From Pelagadaptatus aseana (GTDB lineage: Bacteria; Pseudomonadota; Gammaproteobacteria; Pseudomonadales; Cellvibrionaceae), in assembly GCA_040365065.1 (NCBI GenBank), contig BAABNI010000006.1:124001-188000 (forward strand): a DNA stretch of 64,000 bases. The letters are read 5' to 3'. Of this stretch, positions 56,501 to 57,577 are shown piece after piece. A model generated the notes under the pieces. It saw nothing but the letters and a program-made list of their open reading frames with translations, was not told the origin of the DNA and did not search any database. The position numbers were made by a program, and so were the translations under genes. The first letter of the stretch is position 1, and the number at the start of each line of letters is the position of its first letter.

Positions 56501-57577
56501 TATTGCCACATCGACACTCAGAGTTGCCGGGGTTGCCACATAATCGGCGGTTTCTGCCGTAGCGGTTTTGCCTTCAACGTCCTCACTAACCAGGACCCCT
56601 TGATACTGAGGATCGTTGGTAGCAAAGAAGTTTTCTGTCTCAATCACGCCACCTTCGAACTCGAGAATCCAGTCACCACCAATGCGATCATTGCCGGTTA
56701 GGTCGGTAGACGCAGCGATATCGGCCTGGGTAACGCCAGACAGGCGTTCAACAAATTCAAAGCCCACCTGCCCTGCGGCGAGATTACAACCGTAGAACAA
56801 AATATCACCGTTCTCGGTCAGCGCTTCACCCCAAATCGCCAACTGGTCGGCATAATCGGCCAGATTGTCGTTATTGAGCTCCGTACTTCCCAGTTGCAGA
56901 CTGCCAGCATCGGCATGGCTCAGTACATGCAGAGCGGTGACATCCTGATAATCCGAGAGAACCTCGGTAATCTGGGCAATACCATCCTGTTCTGCATCGA
57001 GCAGCACCACAGAGATGCTGACGTCATCGTCTTGCCATTGGGCCACGGACAGTGAACTCTTCTCCAGGTCGCGCACCTGAAAGTCCAGTTCGGCTGCCGC
57101 CTCACCCATAAAGCGATCGATTAACAGCTGAAAATCTTCAACAGCGGTGTCCACCACCATGACATGACGGCCAGCCACACTCTGCAGATACACCTCTTCG
57201 CTGGCCGCGCGCTCAGCAAACAGATCCAACTGATCTTCATCAGACGGAAGGGTATTTTCGGGGGATTGTTCCGGGGAGATAAAATCGGGAAGGGTTTCGC
57301 GCTCAAGCCAAGGGGTTTTCAAATGATTACTGGCATCAACCTGAGCACTGTCGACCAGCTGCTGCAATACCTGTTCGTTATCCAGCAGATCACGAACGGC
57401 CTGATCACCGGCAAAAGGCGCCAAATCGGCCGACAGCAAATTTCTTGCTTCCAGCTGCTCCGCCAGATAGCGATTTTTTCGCTGACTGCGGACGGCGTCC
57501 ATATTCCAAAGGTATTTTCTGAGCTCACGAAGTCGAGCAAAACGGGACTGCAACATGCGCGCGAACATGTATTTCAT
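23567..57577 (-). CDS. Giant LEPR-XLL / DUF4347 / RTX repeat protein (11,336 residues)
   Basis: One unbroken frame of 34 kb encodes an acidic protein of more than a megadalton. In order it has a basic N-terminus with LEARNLLSAD (residues 42-51), a DUF4347 domain (about 138-311), RTX beta-roll blocks mixed with VCBS-like domains, and a central Asp/Phe/Leu-rich part with EF-hand-like loops. A family of PW-containing repeats, a helical non-repeat block, two Calx-beta-like domains and further tandem repeats follow. Nine RTX-derived units, an acidic linker and an Arg-rich tail complete it. Only about five cysteines were seen by eye. Such proteins are usually secreted or surface adhesins that fold on Ca2+. 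I chose ATG 57577, which has an AGGTGA ribosome site; the frame also opens 14 codons earlier at a TTG. The upstream TolC gene and downstream export genes suggest its route out. No frameshift was found. Confidence 0.93.
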   Translation of the reverse strand: MKYMFARMLQSRFARLRELRKYLWNMDAVRSQRKNRYLAEQLEARNLLSADLAPFAGDQAVRDLLDNEQVLQQLVDSAQVDASNHLKTPWLERETLPDFISPEQSPENTLPSDEDQLDLFAERAASEEVYLQSVAGRHVMVVDTAVEDFQLLIDRFMGEAAAELDFQVRDLEKSSLSVAQWQDDDVSISVVLLDAEQDGIAQITEVLSDYQDVTALHVLSHADAGSLQLGSTELNNDNLADYADQLAIWGEALTENGDILFYGCNLAAGQVGFEFVERLSGVTQADIAASTDLTGNDRIGGDWILEFEGGVIETENFFATNDPQYQGVLVSEDVEGKTATAETADYVATPATLSVDVAIDTLDLSVLTGNVGIEIASTGLITVTDNTGKSAKYLRSGDGDIDNLIVNNAASLTITLAEGAALAGALASNTSAFNGSLAIVLKGKTGNTNVDYGTGKISRFGNIVDAIFAKITKVTGHDGVDIMRGDGSGVDFDAGKGDDWVYGGEGDDTLAGGAGDDILRGYDGTDTLSGGTGDDTYVVSSEDWGDSSNLDLTINENADEGADILDLTQVAAGLTIVINDDGNLVITAPAKSVEAESTTVEISHTTTGGPVTFDASGYVPDIPASITDVSYSSFTFWITDETGNPAAVTVPAGTITADELRALIGSIEVLEDEIISSDVSEDVAMPIPDVDIKPGGQLWMSLTGNIAFWNSHEAAANTNAGQPDAYVENGSNAVTDINLSQFFTVPTGNYAGQTFTLALGYDDTTAVGRADTLVEVTVAAKTYSGTSSQIKAAWAQDIQDAITAAVQAESGVAAEPESLKAPVTVNQVFGRISMVSDSGSIAFWNSASTAGSIDRDVRGSGDAGAEILLMDYFSPPTSGEPVFAAQTFSLALGDFADNASAAAAVAFQVTIPEKDYSGFDSSSAMYEAWAQDIQAAIDSAYTDAINTGANKTSIQQAISNEKLAEVVMQLWKEKVQAGIVAQGTVGGVDLTQVDVDVNDEGTLFVDAPEQVLTITNTATTLERQDLTFAIDTSHIETVKVPASDLGSAVYQIGSITKAGQLALVFEGDQAKNLLDLSSVTTEMDIEIYGEGQVKATIHLAGNQTFVLNAEGVADIKLGSDVNNVIFSGDGSLSGSLSASASADADTDYNLKFASNFNGDVVVNNTTTEQGDALAFALYQASSVQNADDSWMTFEGINFNYIDVSEVGGTTLIYSNNLVSGGEDYDHIVNTTGEQLTADGGLGDDTLIGSDTASDTLLGGAGDDEIYGVGGTNTLDGGKGNDELYGGTGSDTFKGGEGDDRLHATAGDSLEGGKGDDTYLFSGDDLAGTTITEGAGEGALDTVDFSQTTADVTFTLNAGNFDVAVGANSISGITQVEKIVGGSGVVNYVFNDNWLSPLVIANGEPATVSLDFSAVTKSLHFTIKANGTVEVLDTLGNKVVIENVDNIQGGLANNIYKIAEDGAISGNLIAAAASTGTHSLDYSDVIQLDPAATGQASIAGEDRYELTSHPVVGKGKVSLDSDGSYRYTVDPENDFSSLANDTSEDIIVSFRALDADGQPYATDKTDSVTFTVSRDVDGNLSVAVDGGVAAEVPAIPGLSIDLSTADSVAGQVLGFGGTVTGINELRGTQYKDSLAAGNVDTNVFGTDDNDLLHGGSGNDLIFGGDGNDIIMGGAGSDGLAGGDGDDTYLFSGDWGQDVDSLTVISAKDSAGAAITLGSEVTLPSGAKITIQANGSYSYDPGMAFDSIAVGKPVMDTVTFTVENDAGFSEEYTRTLTIVRGEIAVDSGTVSVDPNAEGLTLNGLLDLVDGQTVTGYGQATTNFSPPDSVVLTSLGSDLGYLVIKEDGSYSFVLDDPADLDNYADTLSIGFKVALDNGDGTTSEQDITLEFTAQAGSEGLVVRDDSVSASNGAVLNVDQANGLTQGTNLSVRGVTELVDGGNDTLSFAGQAEIIAGGDTLAMSAVAAVSNDLTLDFANGALSVADSAATANTLEIGSGSLENIELIKGGAGNNSYVFADQWGGNSDSTINLDDSATTGVNQGILDFSAVSSDLVFTLEKILNEDGSDTGRVQVTVTTDVEITHQKTLKIGLSALGAEFLIDGDDTTTPVHRTEEFTAVETVTYTVVADDVEKLIGGTGENRFVLVGEVDFTGEIDGSNGLSILDYSQFVKKDAGGTQIGVTVDLSSGAVLDGVGTSTGINNIIGTAFDDTLTGNNLDNILDGSGGNDTIDGGDGADTLIGGEGDDTLRGQGGDDKLDGGLGDDTLEGGADNDEYVIAENWDDRLSLTQAAENGQNDTIKDLEGSNTLDLSMLTADLTFLFLDNAGANSGAQLTVKADITPTGSPVPKTAKISLNHNADTDTDNSSWSITAGSGDDTISVNSISHSALGALENPVFNGTLDAAEGRNTLDYYNGASAASFGYNNAISVDLSTDDGDSNWGTATAFTGIRNIQTVWGSNATGAADSFTGDDNDNTFVIGAWSAADPADNIDGKGGNDTVSFATFAAIGVNADLSTGVAEDLQATPNQIATLADIENLVGGDQADTLTGDGNDNVLDGGAGDDTLAGGDGNDTFKFSGDWGNDDVSDADGADKLDFSAITADLSYDFGRDDGAEVDLATALGRSIAVTDGSNTVTSTFDIEEILEGQGDNTAVQANVTLDATAQDALINGLITLKDWANLISTNYDDWDELLDTPVPILGVTFGQLFEKETTGFDPVTGDPIEVDVAFDYATVIGNAIEEQLIKPLKALLWGSEDATANDNSDTATTDDIFNAAPLQITLNNRLLEFAADLTLFSELDAVGLDLGDTLSNIPGLNVDFQPELNNSLRFDFAFGLAVDDSGGSAVAGEFFVRDAALVFESRISEDDVDATVDFGLVKGSVVDGTIEMNAELRLGTSGDQTQSELQAAIDAIVDDPSDPADEFGNAAPLNGQLAVSVSDGTGFKAELPITVEVGELGIELPDLPTIVIKTPDLPDLPDLSAIADFFSNLEIELPDLSDLFDFSALSIDGIIELLRGAFDYITSLDIFSFDIPGFDFNLDKLFALISDSYDSAKAFFNGILDDLKDAWGSISNGLAGLADWLEQKILSLFDLLPDWFGLPDIDLGFLFDGWNFGFDWNFNWDFLSWYDFDLAMPDLGEFFGVDFVETTFATSGDLLFDAVLDFTFDLDFDLQEFAKATAFTKGNANVLNYAYLGDDSELSFSGQAGGVNLDAEASIGLFGQELGFWGRDGEGLISIDAGVGLKDINTGRYSIYQLQASGVDALDIELAGDAHFDLPLYFPTEDNPAGGSELDLNADGFADNLLHLGVGFGLNPDTLVPELGDYSVVFPQDIFDLKNMGLLSLDSILDMFENLLQQVMGEEFTAYGDSADNLRERIWSVDAASELADGDYEALLVDGVQPSLQVRDDNGNFITLKQWTNLSGTGAPIVWGKETRSQAAADADVIVALEVYTATDATETVSSDAVAIQTLSEDTDGDVTLTRWLTDVGDEIWGLLNGSTVTEYAFNQASSLWEVTANSFNTSTLTQGWTVQTGILYQDIPLVGKSVDDLIGEGAEGVADAIQSIIDAARDSADNIYELVDFINAELRDFFNFADDVELFTAEYIDSVMDFDFNLNALYEHSLDLALDIDDLGLDQWDIGLNLDELLAIEASGTIELLAEADLNLGFGWDLSDVTDPIVYVDETSGFDVLLSAAAEDIDFILGLDLGIGSELGLMAENGSAGIELGFAAGLTGFDAATDDNGVLELTELGGTFEAEAFGGADLNLPLYFPLKSMPLGGSEEDRDGNGVADNSLAASAGFSWDSASGFATDYNYSLPTFGFSSADMIMALINLINDPDNLLGGLEGFFDAIDTVADGIANIELPLVGGESFDDLANTLYSLRINILGEVDAVGNYLDPDSLGGWLQGLGPDESVVDAVLDKIRTELFNGLSSLDSKLFSFVVPIYDEYGAEQYDDDGKLITKLPASADDIELVFTETGLLTFNLKFGGLLVGDYVLDETTGERTGELEAESLPIDFGVGIPGLNLEMDAEIKVLIDYLMGIGLGIGNMSDTGIDMGVFLDTSGINTKGEEIALDADAWLGDDSIASGTLGFLAMDITNGDQLNGEDTGITNDGFTGLSGHFGVDITDGNSDGRLELGESIGVDLNANASAQANLYAQVATSVGDVLPSVNTVIEYAQEMNATLSLLGDSSFEIGDPTLVLHNVTLDVGSVFDSFLGDAFDVIYDIVTPLKPLVDLLTMEIDLGITKLQFIDIAYLRLPANVVDTAKKVLNVLDATIEFMESVGSMDGGINFGTFDLTGGALGDPDEQATAANTNSRGGGSNTMSQETQNAIAGPDQDGLTGKDGGKSFRIPVLEDPMSVLNFILGKGEVDLFWYDLPDLELEFEYSKSYMVYPGLNLGLFGEIGAYTNFDFGFDTRGLSEWMDTDFDMAESWRIFNGFYLDDHGMENTDSDEFEATITAAVGASASLGIGGIVEAGVRGGLEAVIGFDLNDMETQFLNDLPVGDGKMYGSELIERITHGPQCLFDVQGQLSVFLEAFMWIGIDMGFSTITLFEAKDRFVDEIIAEFEWECVHEAPDDLADLDNRTLTLSYAGANSDGSENYTVDVWDVNDDLTLESLVTEGMLDTEYYTRAEEQALSAQLAQWRTNNVDDEVIIVSNNLRVEVFLASEVDSIVVGTDPVAAPAADNAEADRYVLKNLNGRINELIINAGASDDIIEITGDGEVDTKIDRLIINAGDGDDRISVDSMLLTQDGVYLLQGGAGDDSIKITGENTYAGMTIVGGTGDDTIFGGAGDDKVYGGDEGINSADSGFDVIATYAGNDTIYGGAETAATYVDINGNLRNPDIYQPNGESYTLLADHGYNEYGFPTLFIAEPGGDYLFDNELGIYRLAMESETGTHSGSPVDINGVSVVIRSFHGDLVHGGEGDDTIYGGDGFDQLFGNESTNEIHGDAGDDIIDAGTGGVKAYGGAGDDIISWQYEDIADGSLLEVLGGDGEDTLLAVVNDGDSTITLNDSGTPIDTGKPNFATLTIDGDSLNLDVENLELDSKGGSDNISIGDLLDTSLQAVDVQLGADMATMFQVDRDFEGNHQVYPDGFEYRLNPSAGEKSYTTGQYFYRYDLADGGSYLFNDDGSPTLLDGGAFADVSGNQQSIWLPEGLDKVTLYYDNNGIASVDSVEVSAGMNAADLKTALEENLSSINPGALMVTGSGTETDPWVITIDPGKVTRESTFAYHYHYQSYSGTLLQRDDSRSSTVFYRLDSDTADYLYDGDEPALVENTNDATAITDNKIQLLTFDRLLDDHGILWYGDQGIAFDANDLLEPTSADDTTPGSAAILEQRFNTLLGADAVSVSGDGSEANPWEFVFAGPALILELNTGGEALDTSVVHTRTITDATEVAAFDNARQQFIWPGDVVALEIGYGASTTVLDVTAKGSAQIAEDLEAALEALTDENLSVVIPAAVSEPWEIVFHAGADVDLLTITATKEQQPTVQASTGNQQNSEQTFLLSGESQIWYGTETAVIAASDTAADIQALLQGFDAFTSTDVVVADGSVDDEYVVTLTSTVSSDTVFENIFTAALATIDDDLSVSITEITNSLQSVALSGLQTLWYGDQGVDIDFSGSAESIETALESLNAIDQVEVTGSAGSWVITLVDAEVTDTGEYRLMSAFSAASISLNYGDRHTQRDAEVAERTIGLESWQSSSYFNYNGERVLIEAGMTAAEVEAALESLSNITDVDVAGFGSLAADGQPWSVAFIDVDRDSGGDLYDFNRTVFVQEMLETAQTTTVEDITTQTLTGDLIKEGTRISISPDEDFILEASQIFADADQQAAELQSLIRAIGSSTDTTDVTVSYDDTQSLFVINGTNLENRILATNFTDSANPEVEEALVATTTSAFIILPAGIAGGSLSYNGSSVDLTLTDSTVAGDIVSALAPLAMGTLVVEGDGSDQAPWFVTVENFGGASDLTVEYDFNNEGFEAVRIGSPTSYHTIEKLSDEGVWELQTVSDSNSQLAVLSTTQTDAGSDLYISPYQTILVEGSRMVEKDVWDYERDADGNKISDELVKTGATDWFLDPTYVNDNDVDSIYIAGSGADDSFIIGHQVDAEGTDQQVIYTDTLQIDHHRIGDSDRSLSIVVRGIDLDDNADDNDDVDGIGTRDNVTVDADGGDDEVIAGFLPNSTDILSSQIITAHVVDNLTLIGGTGDDRIVGSHRGDTINSGIGNDTVTGNGGVDTFIDDSDSTETDTLIEARDLNYSLSDSELHVTGQEELLGEISVVDELETTVGVFESFVLYGGASSNSFAINDFTKQAILDGTIGSDTYVMTLSGDIDGKSFVEIADSGSNDSEDTDSVEIWGGGNGLNQDDTLHMDVDTSRQQVEYKGTTESFTLSYNGQTTTSLTGSSTVAQIQAALEALSSIATGGVEVSGDGSDSNPWAITLLNADQNTEGKFYKISSSNSAVADAGVARALVQRLDDNVTAALLAGKPDIDAMFEKPQYALQQFYVRSDNADATPSFSLSYNGVSELITLSTNPNDDSGFSKTDQDARIAQRQAELEAALENMAGINDVTVAGAGTHRDPWRVELLDADIDSKGNYAQLMTLDTDDISTPLDIADAAATTAPSLSLSDPTDFQRVYYDFSAEKVEIHGGVGADTIISDDSMAATYVYGDEGADNFLIGRVLETETVTLADGRTIDVVKGDEGISAGVSYNGFFYGGSGDDYFEVNHNIGELSLFGESGDDTFFLRAHLQSDGSEVDGNTVTAGAGDEDNNIEDSDKDILINYVQNNRVVINGGSGFDTIVLAGTALADTFYVFTDNEDKQYIYGAGLKIEGVSNIERLALVTGADDDQVFLYGLSAELELLINTGSGDDEVILGGEEQTFEVVYPESSAVYTVEKDLVVDESDGEERLTYNDIIFNKRDLSPNDIEELWREFYVRWVKPDASEEEKNAVKMDLIHWKLLEANLAVALKLYSQAVERALEDPVRGTSIWDAIDWSDLTQNVYKEINESWYGTSQYGADVDAFEAALLNASGTTVDGVPQGQDFGQAIGGDWEGYFGLGTTAPILPDTIDFQTLLNLSPDRAVLNSDQEQALAHLDTWNELTAGNVKAEDRDLMAGNRSLDYVFFMEYLRKVVGWTIWGDFAHADQIYFSTNNGENRLDNWGYDPDLYVGDMYYRDQMSIGSYTVDYWIFGSVTYQINMPHVEGESAVWIPEDQWSEGQGGNLFRDLISMFYDPQAIMPNDSNTNVEQDYIGVEVSGEASYRFDDLSQRTVTKILPENYDLSRIAGNVRLAGGPGNEDKLTINIQEDAGAELNVGRVDLHLAEYDYNLDDSLITYLDDSGVWQAGRPDGVSHEDLQGALERANKQEQIGLLDGLAQNGLADALDDGTVTLQIESTEETFSLEDELASLRAAIAALVPDSNNDDQASLVITLENFAKKGQQLLGLEESDGTEIIGSGDFSLDKLEALLIDSALLSWAYGDTDAAGDDDATAKAVITALESVRDFITLAAAKQELSDDYTWSADTALKVYTRSDLDLSLREATYEYSQEIWDPALLEQANNWFQKNGFGPYAGLIGNEVNTDELASYDTTGETLRLLQIIYQVGGAGGVSGSVGGGALTGNTIEMEKAYVEAINQLNTSYYTYSYYGVDSAGDPVLEGVAINRFNADVAHEDLLEYDVDSTTERYLTADNWIAYRDALLSDAGKTAAELATYRDNLLIDQGLSAVLNDDLATVFSDENVDALIQLTQQQNGVDIQALLQDGLILQKKVGASDSVEYAIDIASFQDTAGFYLPETITVNKTETVDVKVESDYVSGRQTNDAGEDYTAYDVSYDTIELVNSDWSGLWLRGFENAIFNVNADDSRDIVDTVNITDGVDWLDIELNTGGGADVINIDANTIMDDFVLNAGYGADQIHVALENTDNTLLNLGDGGDTLNISATGLSATVNAGEGVDDVINVNYDAQNQQTFLNGIGGTLNLHGQGGSDFYNIALAGTGSSVINIDDQAPGDLESINTLNVYGTDEKDNFLFRPGSINAMQTDAEGNIVSGGLVERINYGSDLNGGITVYGRDGDDSFTFDDTSAVMTVLGGAGNDSFQVGQVFNSPRDAAAGLAPEDQFDTTRVTQGFISNGISYSATLRGGVGEDSFTIYRNVAEISLYGDEDNDNFLVRSFVLVDPDDPNAPFTNINGGQGADFISYAMNAPVNISGGDGLDTVTILGTEFGDDFVVTESGVYGAGRYTSFEGIEKLVIDGMEGNDTFFVHSTNENIQLNLVGGKGSDTFETAGGNDGDAVSVVADDLLGHSGLIENVITSGDDRLNEIEQMISANIQDDDEAGIIIRAVTGSLRAHEDDDGTALVDPNAVNVYEVVLTRPPEDVVRVTATATTPDEDALAAGALGVALNGNENATTLLFDRSNWFIAQTITVSALDDLMAEGNQAVEIRHSVMEGLTDQDGDEYDRLIASRMVVEVIDDDAPSVVISQNNGSPLVAEDIAQLNEDSYRLVLTSQPAEDVNITISTDGQVELRKAGDTDYADSIVVTFTSANWDEVQTIEFSAKADDVVEGTHYGRISHAVTSADSNYDGMAMGVVDVTIADGDHPTLLLLKRHEITVDGNLIESYSLQDGSSTRVAEKAVDGVLAQGEVITDAVGNLFTGSVGLAEIDELSGNDAWFYAQDVSLARWSQALNNHIEDSEGTPHLTVNATGDGSRDYFEFLVTDTMLSEAGGSLTVTADIDNGYTDGDSVWWQSSLKLSRVDGSDLDVKAETGFGSASLDSGSTSLNDAHLSFSISEAGVYIIEVDGTINPAATYGTGVPEGADYQLHLSLPEQEISEFKFIPAPVLENETESSDPANGQALSGGNNTGWYDTPNENIGNVELGGAIDDSMSHLTVEGIGSGSKDYYTFEITQDMLSGPAGQLINGQSTPGSTAGWYTSAGIDFPDTVTVGDRWIVDVTGQTYTVTAATTNGNDLATDLYNQLVDASTGLDSTFFTVVVENGSDVVITNTDLGFKLDVDHETTLTAGSSDTTLTQTDTVIAVPAGGLDAGQTWSVTIGTETYDYDLLAADNTIDKVGAKLVATVKAALGDDYRISYTNNSNTLTVIDTTTTVGVAYSGERNYSVDGSDLVPESYFSIGTVAYDQTWEISVGGVSPVTASYTTTDDTDATLPTKAEIAEALANELATDLANSAVLQGYYVVDYVDGEEGFTVTKIDGNDTLYHSLANSEGTITETQQDYYQQVIDLSQSLVSGEVFRLQGSGSFDNSSANLSTLEAALDAAFDTAVLNGSVITITDTTDPDITASIVATDVSVQNSQNSNSVTVYSQSIDIGAGYDFNNKDRWTLTLDSETPIELTLNDADSGDLDSLADVASAFDALFSEYTITASGSELVIVASDESQVAASLVIQNDESLSNTVSDTQDRWDKFVLDLDTDNSPAVGDKWTITVNGQDFTHTVTQADIDASDPINEVVADKLMALLNTAGYATSSTATNERVVVEGIDDAVISHARIAFVQGLFDIDFGRSYSETLSSTSDSFNSWTSGLVNYFESVSTTITNSYSYVPYLKVFDGNGIEVTGAAVTDFSAGWDNGSYDSNDPMFLMLFDTVGTYTIEVGYEVTHSTFQNVVTTLSSYDYSNPFATTYSSSTSSQFTHLGTTTSEQGISENYQLNISLDGHGLDTDFVDLVGMTLTVISEDSSAYGESAIITGYDVLSDTFTLDSNLVLSEGDRYEITYTVAAEYAEYGNSANTAWQSDSYLMVLSGAPSDDVSVAIGGTETRTYNSANAFSDDPAERNEIQVSTDKDSVTFSTTTWNSIQEVSVDAIDDLFVDGGDVKVFAPGTERVNQIRGPIFINGGEQLGADYVLNNPVMLPDETNLFPVDGTLTAVDGNTITNANAEHWDSEAKAFVDGFDSRIDGNPYEVSIMRDGELLAVVDVVDISDDLFTLTLADLPDGVEPAVGDEYFIRPVNLNTRVDEAVQVDILNIYNSGSPAEESMTLTHNRITGLGMGDDVVIADTPIAGGIHYENLESLNIDLGTGIDNVTIESTHEGTTHINTGDGSDNVDIKTVAGVTSIITGDGDDTITVSSNEQLVDEIANLLAVDMGGNGGDVLNLDDSGDQADNTLQVNETSLIGLDMPSLAEKQELLIRAAGGSFAMDFGSHGVLTVAYGLDQTAMTTALNDHFGVTSGVTVDVSESASGYLYTITFGGELAGENIAEMVVDTAGLTSDADTSVDARVQTLRDGSDSSTSGTVQTLTVTAESGDFEIEILGQQIAVAWDADEDAFLAALQPVVNPNNSNDALPHTNNVAVTKMGNDWVVRMLGEFADQTITAVSGVEVATRMEGINYYGVDTLNIDTGSGNDDINVRSTHPDTVTNINTHAGQDRIFVTSDADSDLNNQPAAHGTLDGINGLLNIDAGSDANSLYVSDFDSDVANTATLSGGLISGMSVADITYTATSGNYNNDLVIWGGQAGDDITVDSLYLEDLTITTVYGNSGDDLITVTAADDLTDPAHQALIDAGYGIEARRLDIFGDAGDDTVQASTATMAIRADGDANDDLIFGSQGDDVLIGDTGDDRIYANEGQDRVYGDEGRDTLEGNEGEDLIYGGTEDDIIRGNEGDDTLFGDQGNDIVFGDSGSAENAAGNDLLASELDNLARIVSEDTAVSSDDTIDGGQGNDYIVAGLGEDTVTDALGDNFVLGDLGEIGFTGVTGPNTGSVSFVRVSNTSGDDDTITVGQTSGNNTVVAGQGDDTITSYAGDNVLLGDNGELLYVDAILVRASSSETTQGGDDTIDTGEGNNLVIAGQGDDHIHSGSGNDQIIGDNGEVNYNNAGVVTTLETTDIANGGDDTITSDGGHNAIMGGQGDDTITTTDGDDDIFGDNGLIEYSNGIATRLISTDTDTSTTGEDIIDAGEGNNRIIAGLDDDTVSSGNGNDVIAADNAEFIYQDNVIVQVSTQNPGEGGDDTVTVDGGDNVVLAGNGNDSVETGGGEDDVIGDNGLIEFANGNATRIVSTDTNSSTAGNDTIDTGAGNDRVIAGFGNDEVMGGEGDDMILADSGELLFANNAFVQMATDRAPLGGRDTVYGEDGDDWIMGGGGDDELDGGDGYDIILGDFGRIAYDDQDQLYADTTDPLMGGEDTLIGGEDNDWMFGGAGRDSFDGDFSEDVILGDYGRVTDSPSLNSVVVSTDPGNLELIGASQGLLVNGYALIQNLNWEDVFQVGGEFVDYYNNDALRLARVGSGDEGAESANDSLQQFLESLPAPAAGDDQNQEEVNPEECIIEEGAVDENGEPIVLPEACQPQEDGEPVEDPNTEEEQLKEGESLAGLESVLALAAVSRRWKVSSRRTDQRRFVVENSDELIEHKAREQKLFTWQDGEVKRRSNDR
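24150..25690 (-). repeat. Nine tandem ~57-residue RTX-derived units at the giant's C-terminus
   Basis: Nine consecutive units follow the plan VIAGxGDDxIxxGxGNDxIIGDNG, then a 12-15-residue strand region, then STDTxxxxGGDDTIDTGxGNN. The period is about 57-60 residues (170-180 bp); examples are IIGDNGEVNYNNAG, IFGDNGLIEYSNG and VIGDNGLIEFANG. The GGxGxDxxx core binds calcium in RTX beta-rolls. The inserted strand pair is not part of a standard nonapeptide roll and is recognisable in all nine. DNA identity is high between some units, so unit number may vary between strains. Confidence 0.85.
25800..26140 (-). repeat. Classical RTX nonapeptide block
   Basis: About ten GGxGxDxxx-type nonapeptides in succession, for example FGSQGDDVLIGDTGDDRIY and YGDEGRDTLEGNEGEDLIYG. 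This is a calcium-binding beta-roll immediately before the nine longer C-terminal units. Confidence 0.88.
29190..30860 (-). repeat. Tandem beta/alpha modules of the W-x-V/I-x-V type in the giant
   Basis: About six consecutive modules of 65-95 residues share a pattern. Each begins W-(S/T/E)-(V/I/L)-x-(V/I/L) followed by a short Y/T strand, then a D-rich turn, a helix such as VADKLMALLNTAGY or VGAKLVATVKAALGDDY, and a strand pair ending V-x-D/G. Example openings are TWSVTIGTETYDYDL, TWEISVGGVSPVTASYTT and KWTITVNGQDFTHTV. I do not recognise a named domain family. Confidence 0.65.
31885..32690 (-). other. Two Calx-beta-like domains in the giant
   Basis: Two copies of about 120-130 residues each start with a D-rich linker (DDDEAGIIIRAV, DDDAPSVVISQNNG) and include EVVLTRPPEDVVRVTA or RLVLTSQPAEDVNITIS, then LLFDRSNWFIAQTITVSALDD or VTFTSANWDEVQTIEFSAKADD, and EGNQAVEIRHSV or EGTHYGRISHAV. 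The pattern fits Calx-beta-like adhesin domains that bind calcium at the D-rich ends. Confidence 0.7.
34300..36950 (-). other. Non-repetitive helical block in the giant
   Basis: About 880 residues have a composition quite unlike the rest of the protein: rich in Leu, Ala, Lys, Trp and Tyr and predicted helical. Examples are DIEELWREFYVRWVKPDASE, DLIHWKLLEANLAVALKLYS and AEAKE-type helices later. No RTX repeats occur inside it. I do not recognise the domain. It may be the functional head of an otherwise structural stalk; this is inference. Confidence 0.6.
37840..42160 (-). repeat. PW-repeat family: about ten diverged copies in the giant
   Basis: At least ten modules of 65-100 residues share the plan LxYNGxxxxL or LWYGDQGxxI, then a helix xxAxIxxALExLxxI, then VxVxGxGSxxxPWxVxLxxAD. 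Examples are IQAALEALSSIATGGVEVSG with SNPWAITLLNAD, VEAALESLSNITDVDVAGFG with GQPWSVAFIDVD, and LKTALEENLSSINPGALMVTG with TDPWVITIDPG. They lie near 42.0, 41.6, 41.3, 41.0, 40.7, 40.4, 40.1, 39.8, 38.4 and 38.0 kb; a short RTX block near 38.9-39.0 kb interrupts the series. I know no family name for it. Confidence 0.7.
42680..43480 (-). repeat. RTX beta-roll block in the giant (middle)
   Basis: Two clusters of GGxGxD nonapeptides, such as LLQGGAGDDSIKITG with IVGGTGDDTIFGGAGDDKVYG near 43.2-43.4 kb, and VHGGEGDDTIYGGDGFDQLFG near 42.8 kb. A stretch with a DINGVSV and LADHGYNEYGF segment separates them. Confidence 0.8.
44000..48800 (-). other. Asp/Phe/Leu-rich central region with duplicated EF-hand-like module
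   Basis: About 1,600 residues lack RTX repeats and alternate amphipathic helices (IIELLRGAFDYITSLDIFSF) with strands full of D, F, L and G. Two long modules are duplicates: one has FDLPLYFPTEDNPAGGSE followed by DLNADGFADN near 47.7 kb, the other has LNLPLYFPLKSMPLGGSE followed by DRDGNGVADN near 46.3 kb. The DxNxDGxxD and DxDGNGxxD loops look like calcium-binding EF-hand or dockerin-type loops. A third D-rich loop, DGNSDGRLELGESIGVDL, lies near 45.2 kb. Confidence 0.6.
49840..50960 (-). repeat. RTX beta-roll blocks in the giant (two clusters)
   Basis: Clusters at about 50.74-50.96 kb (NDTIDGGDGADTLIGGEGDD and following) and 49.84-49.99 kb (LDGGAGDDTLAGGDGNDTF) flank a non-RTX stretch. Each ends in the sequence D-x-Y/F-x-x-x-x-D/N-W-G/D that closes many RTX rolls. 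Confidence 0.85.
52500..53880 (-). repeat. RTX blocks with VCBS-like domains in the giant (N-terminal third)
   Basis: RTX clusters at about 53.58-53.85 kb (LLGGAGDDEIYGVGGTNTL and on) and 52.5-52.65 kb (LIFGGDGNDIIMGGAGSDGL). A VCBS/cadherin-like domain with GSYRYTVDPENDF lies between them near 53.0 kb, and another with GSYSYDPGMAFDS lies just downstream near 52.35 kb. Both are standard parts of large secreted adhesins. Confidence 0.8.
54700..55500 (-). repeat. Duplicated 'IAFWNS' module in the giant
   Basis: Two copies of about 110-130 residues share LWMSLTGNIAFWNS or RISMVSDSGSIAFWNS, then QTFTLALGYDD or QTFSLALGDFAD, then a K-x-YSG turn and a helix with AAWAQDIQDAITAA or EAWAQDIQAAIDSA. 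The strand-turn-helix ending is like that of the PW-repeats near 40 kb, so the two families may be distantly related. Confidence 0.7.
55950..56110 (-). repeat. First RTX block of the giant
   Basis: Five successive GGxGxDxxx nonapeptides (KGDDWVYGGEGDDTLAGG and on), ending SGGTGDDTYVVSSEDWGD. It follows the region after DUF4347. Confidence 0.85.
56645..57166 (-). other. DUF4347 domain of the giant, with His/Cys pair
   Basis: Residues about 138-311 (from ATG 57577) match DUF4347: HVMVVDTAVEDFQLLIDRF, then ALHVLSHADAGSLQLGS, GDILFYGCNLAAG and GGDWILEF. His221 follows one hydrophobic strand and Cys264 follows the next, the layout of caspase/CHAT-like clan CD proteases. Family membership is well supported; catalysis is inferred from the pattern. 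Confidence 0.8.
57425..57454 (-). other. LEPR-XLL-like N-terminal motif of the giant (LEARNLLSAD)
   Basis: Residues 42-51 read LEARNLLSAD, a match to the LEPR-XLL motif known from the N-termini of very large DUF4347-type proteins, with Ala in place of Pro. A stretch rich in Arg and Lys precedes it. I regard it as a probable sorting or processing signal; no classical Sec signal peptide is present. Confidence 0.75.
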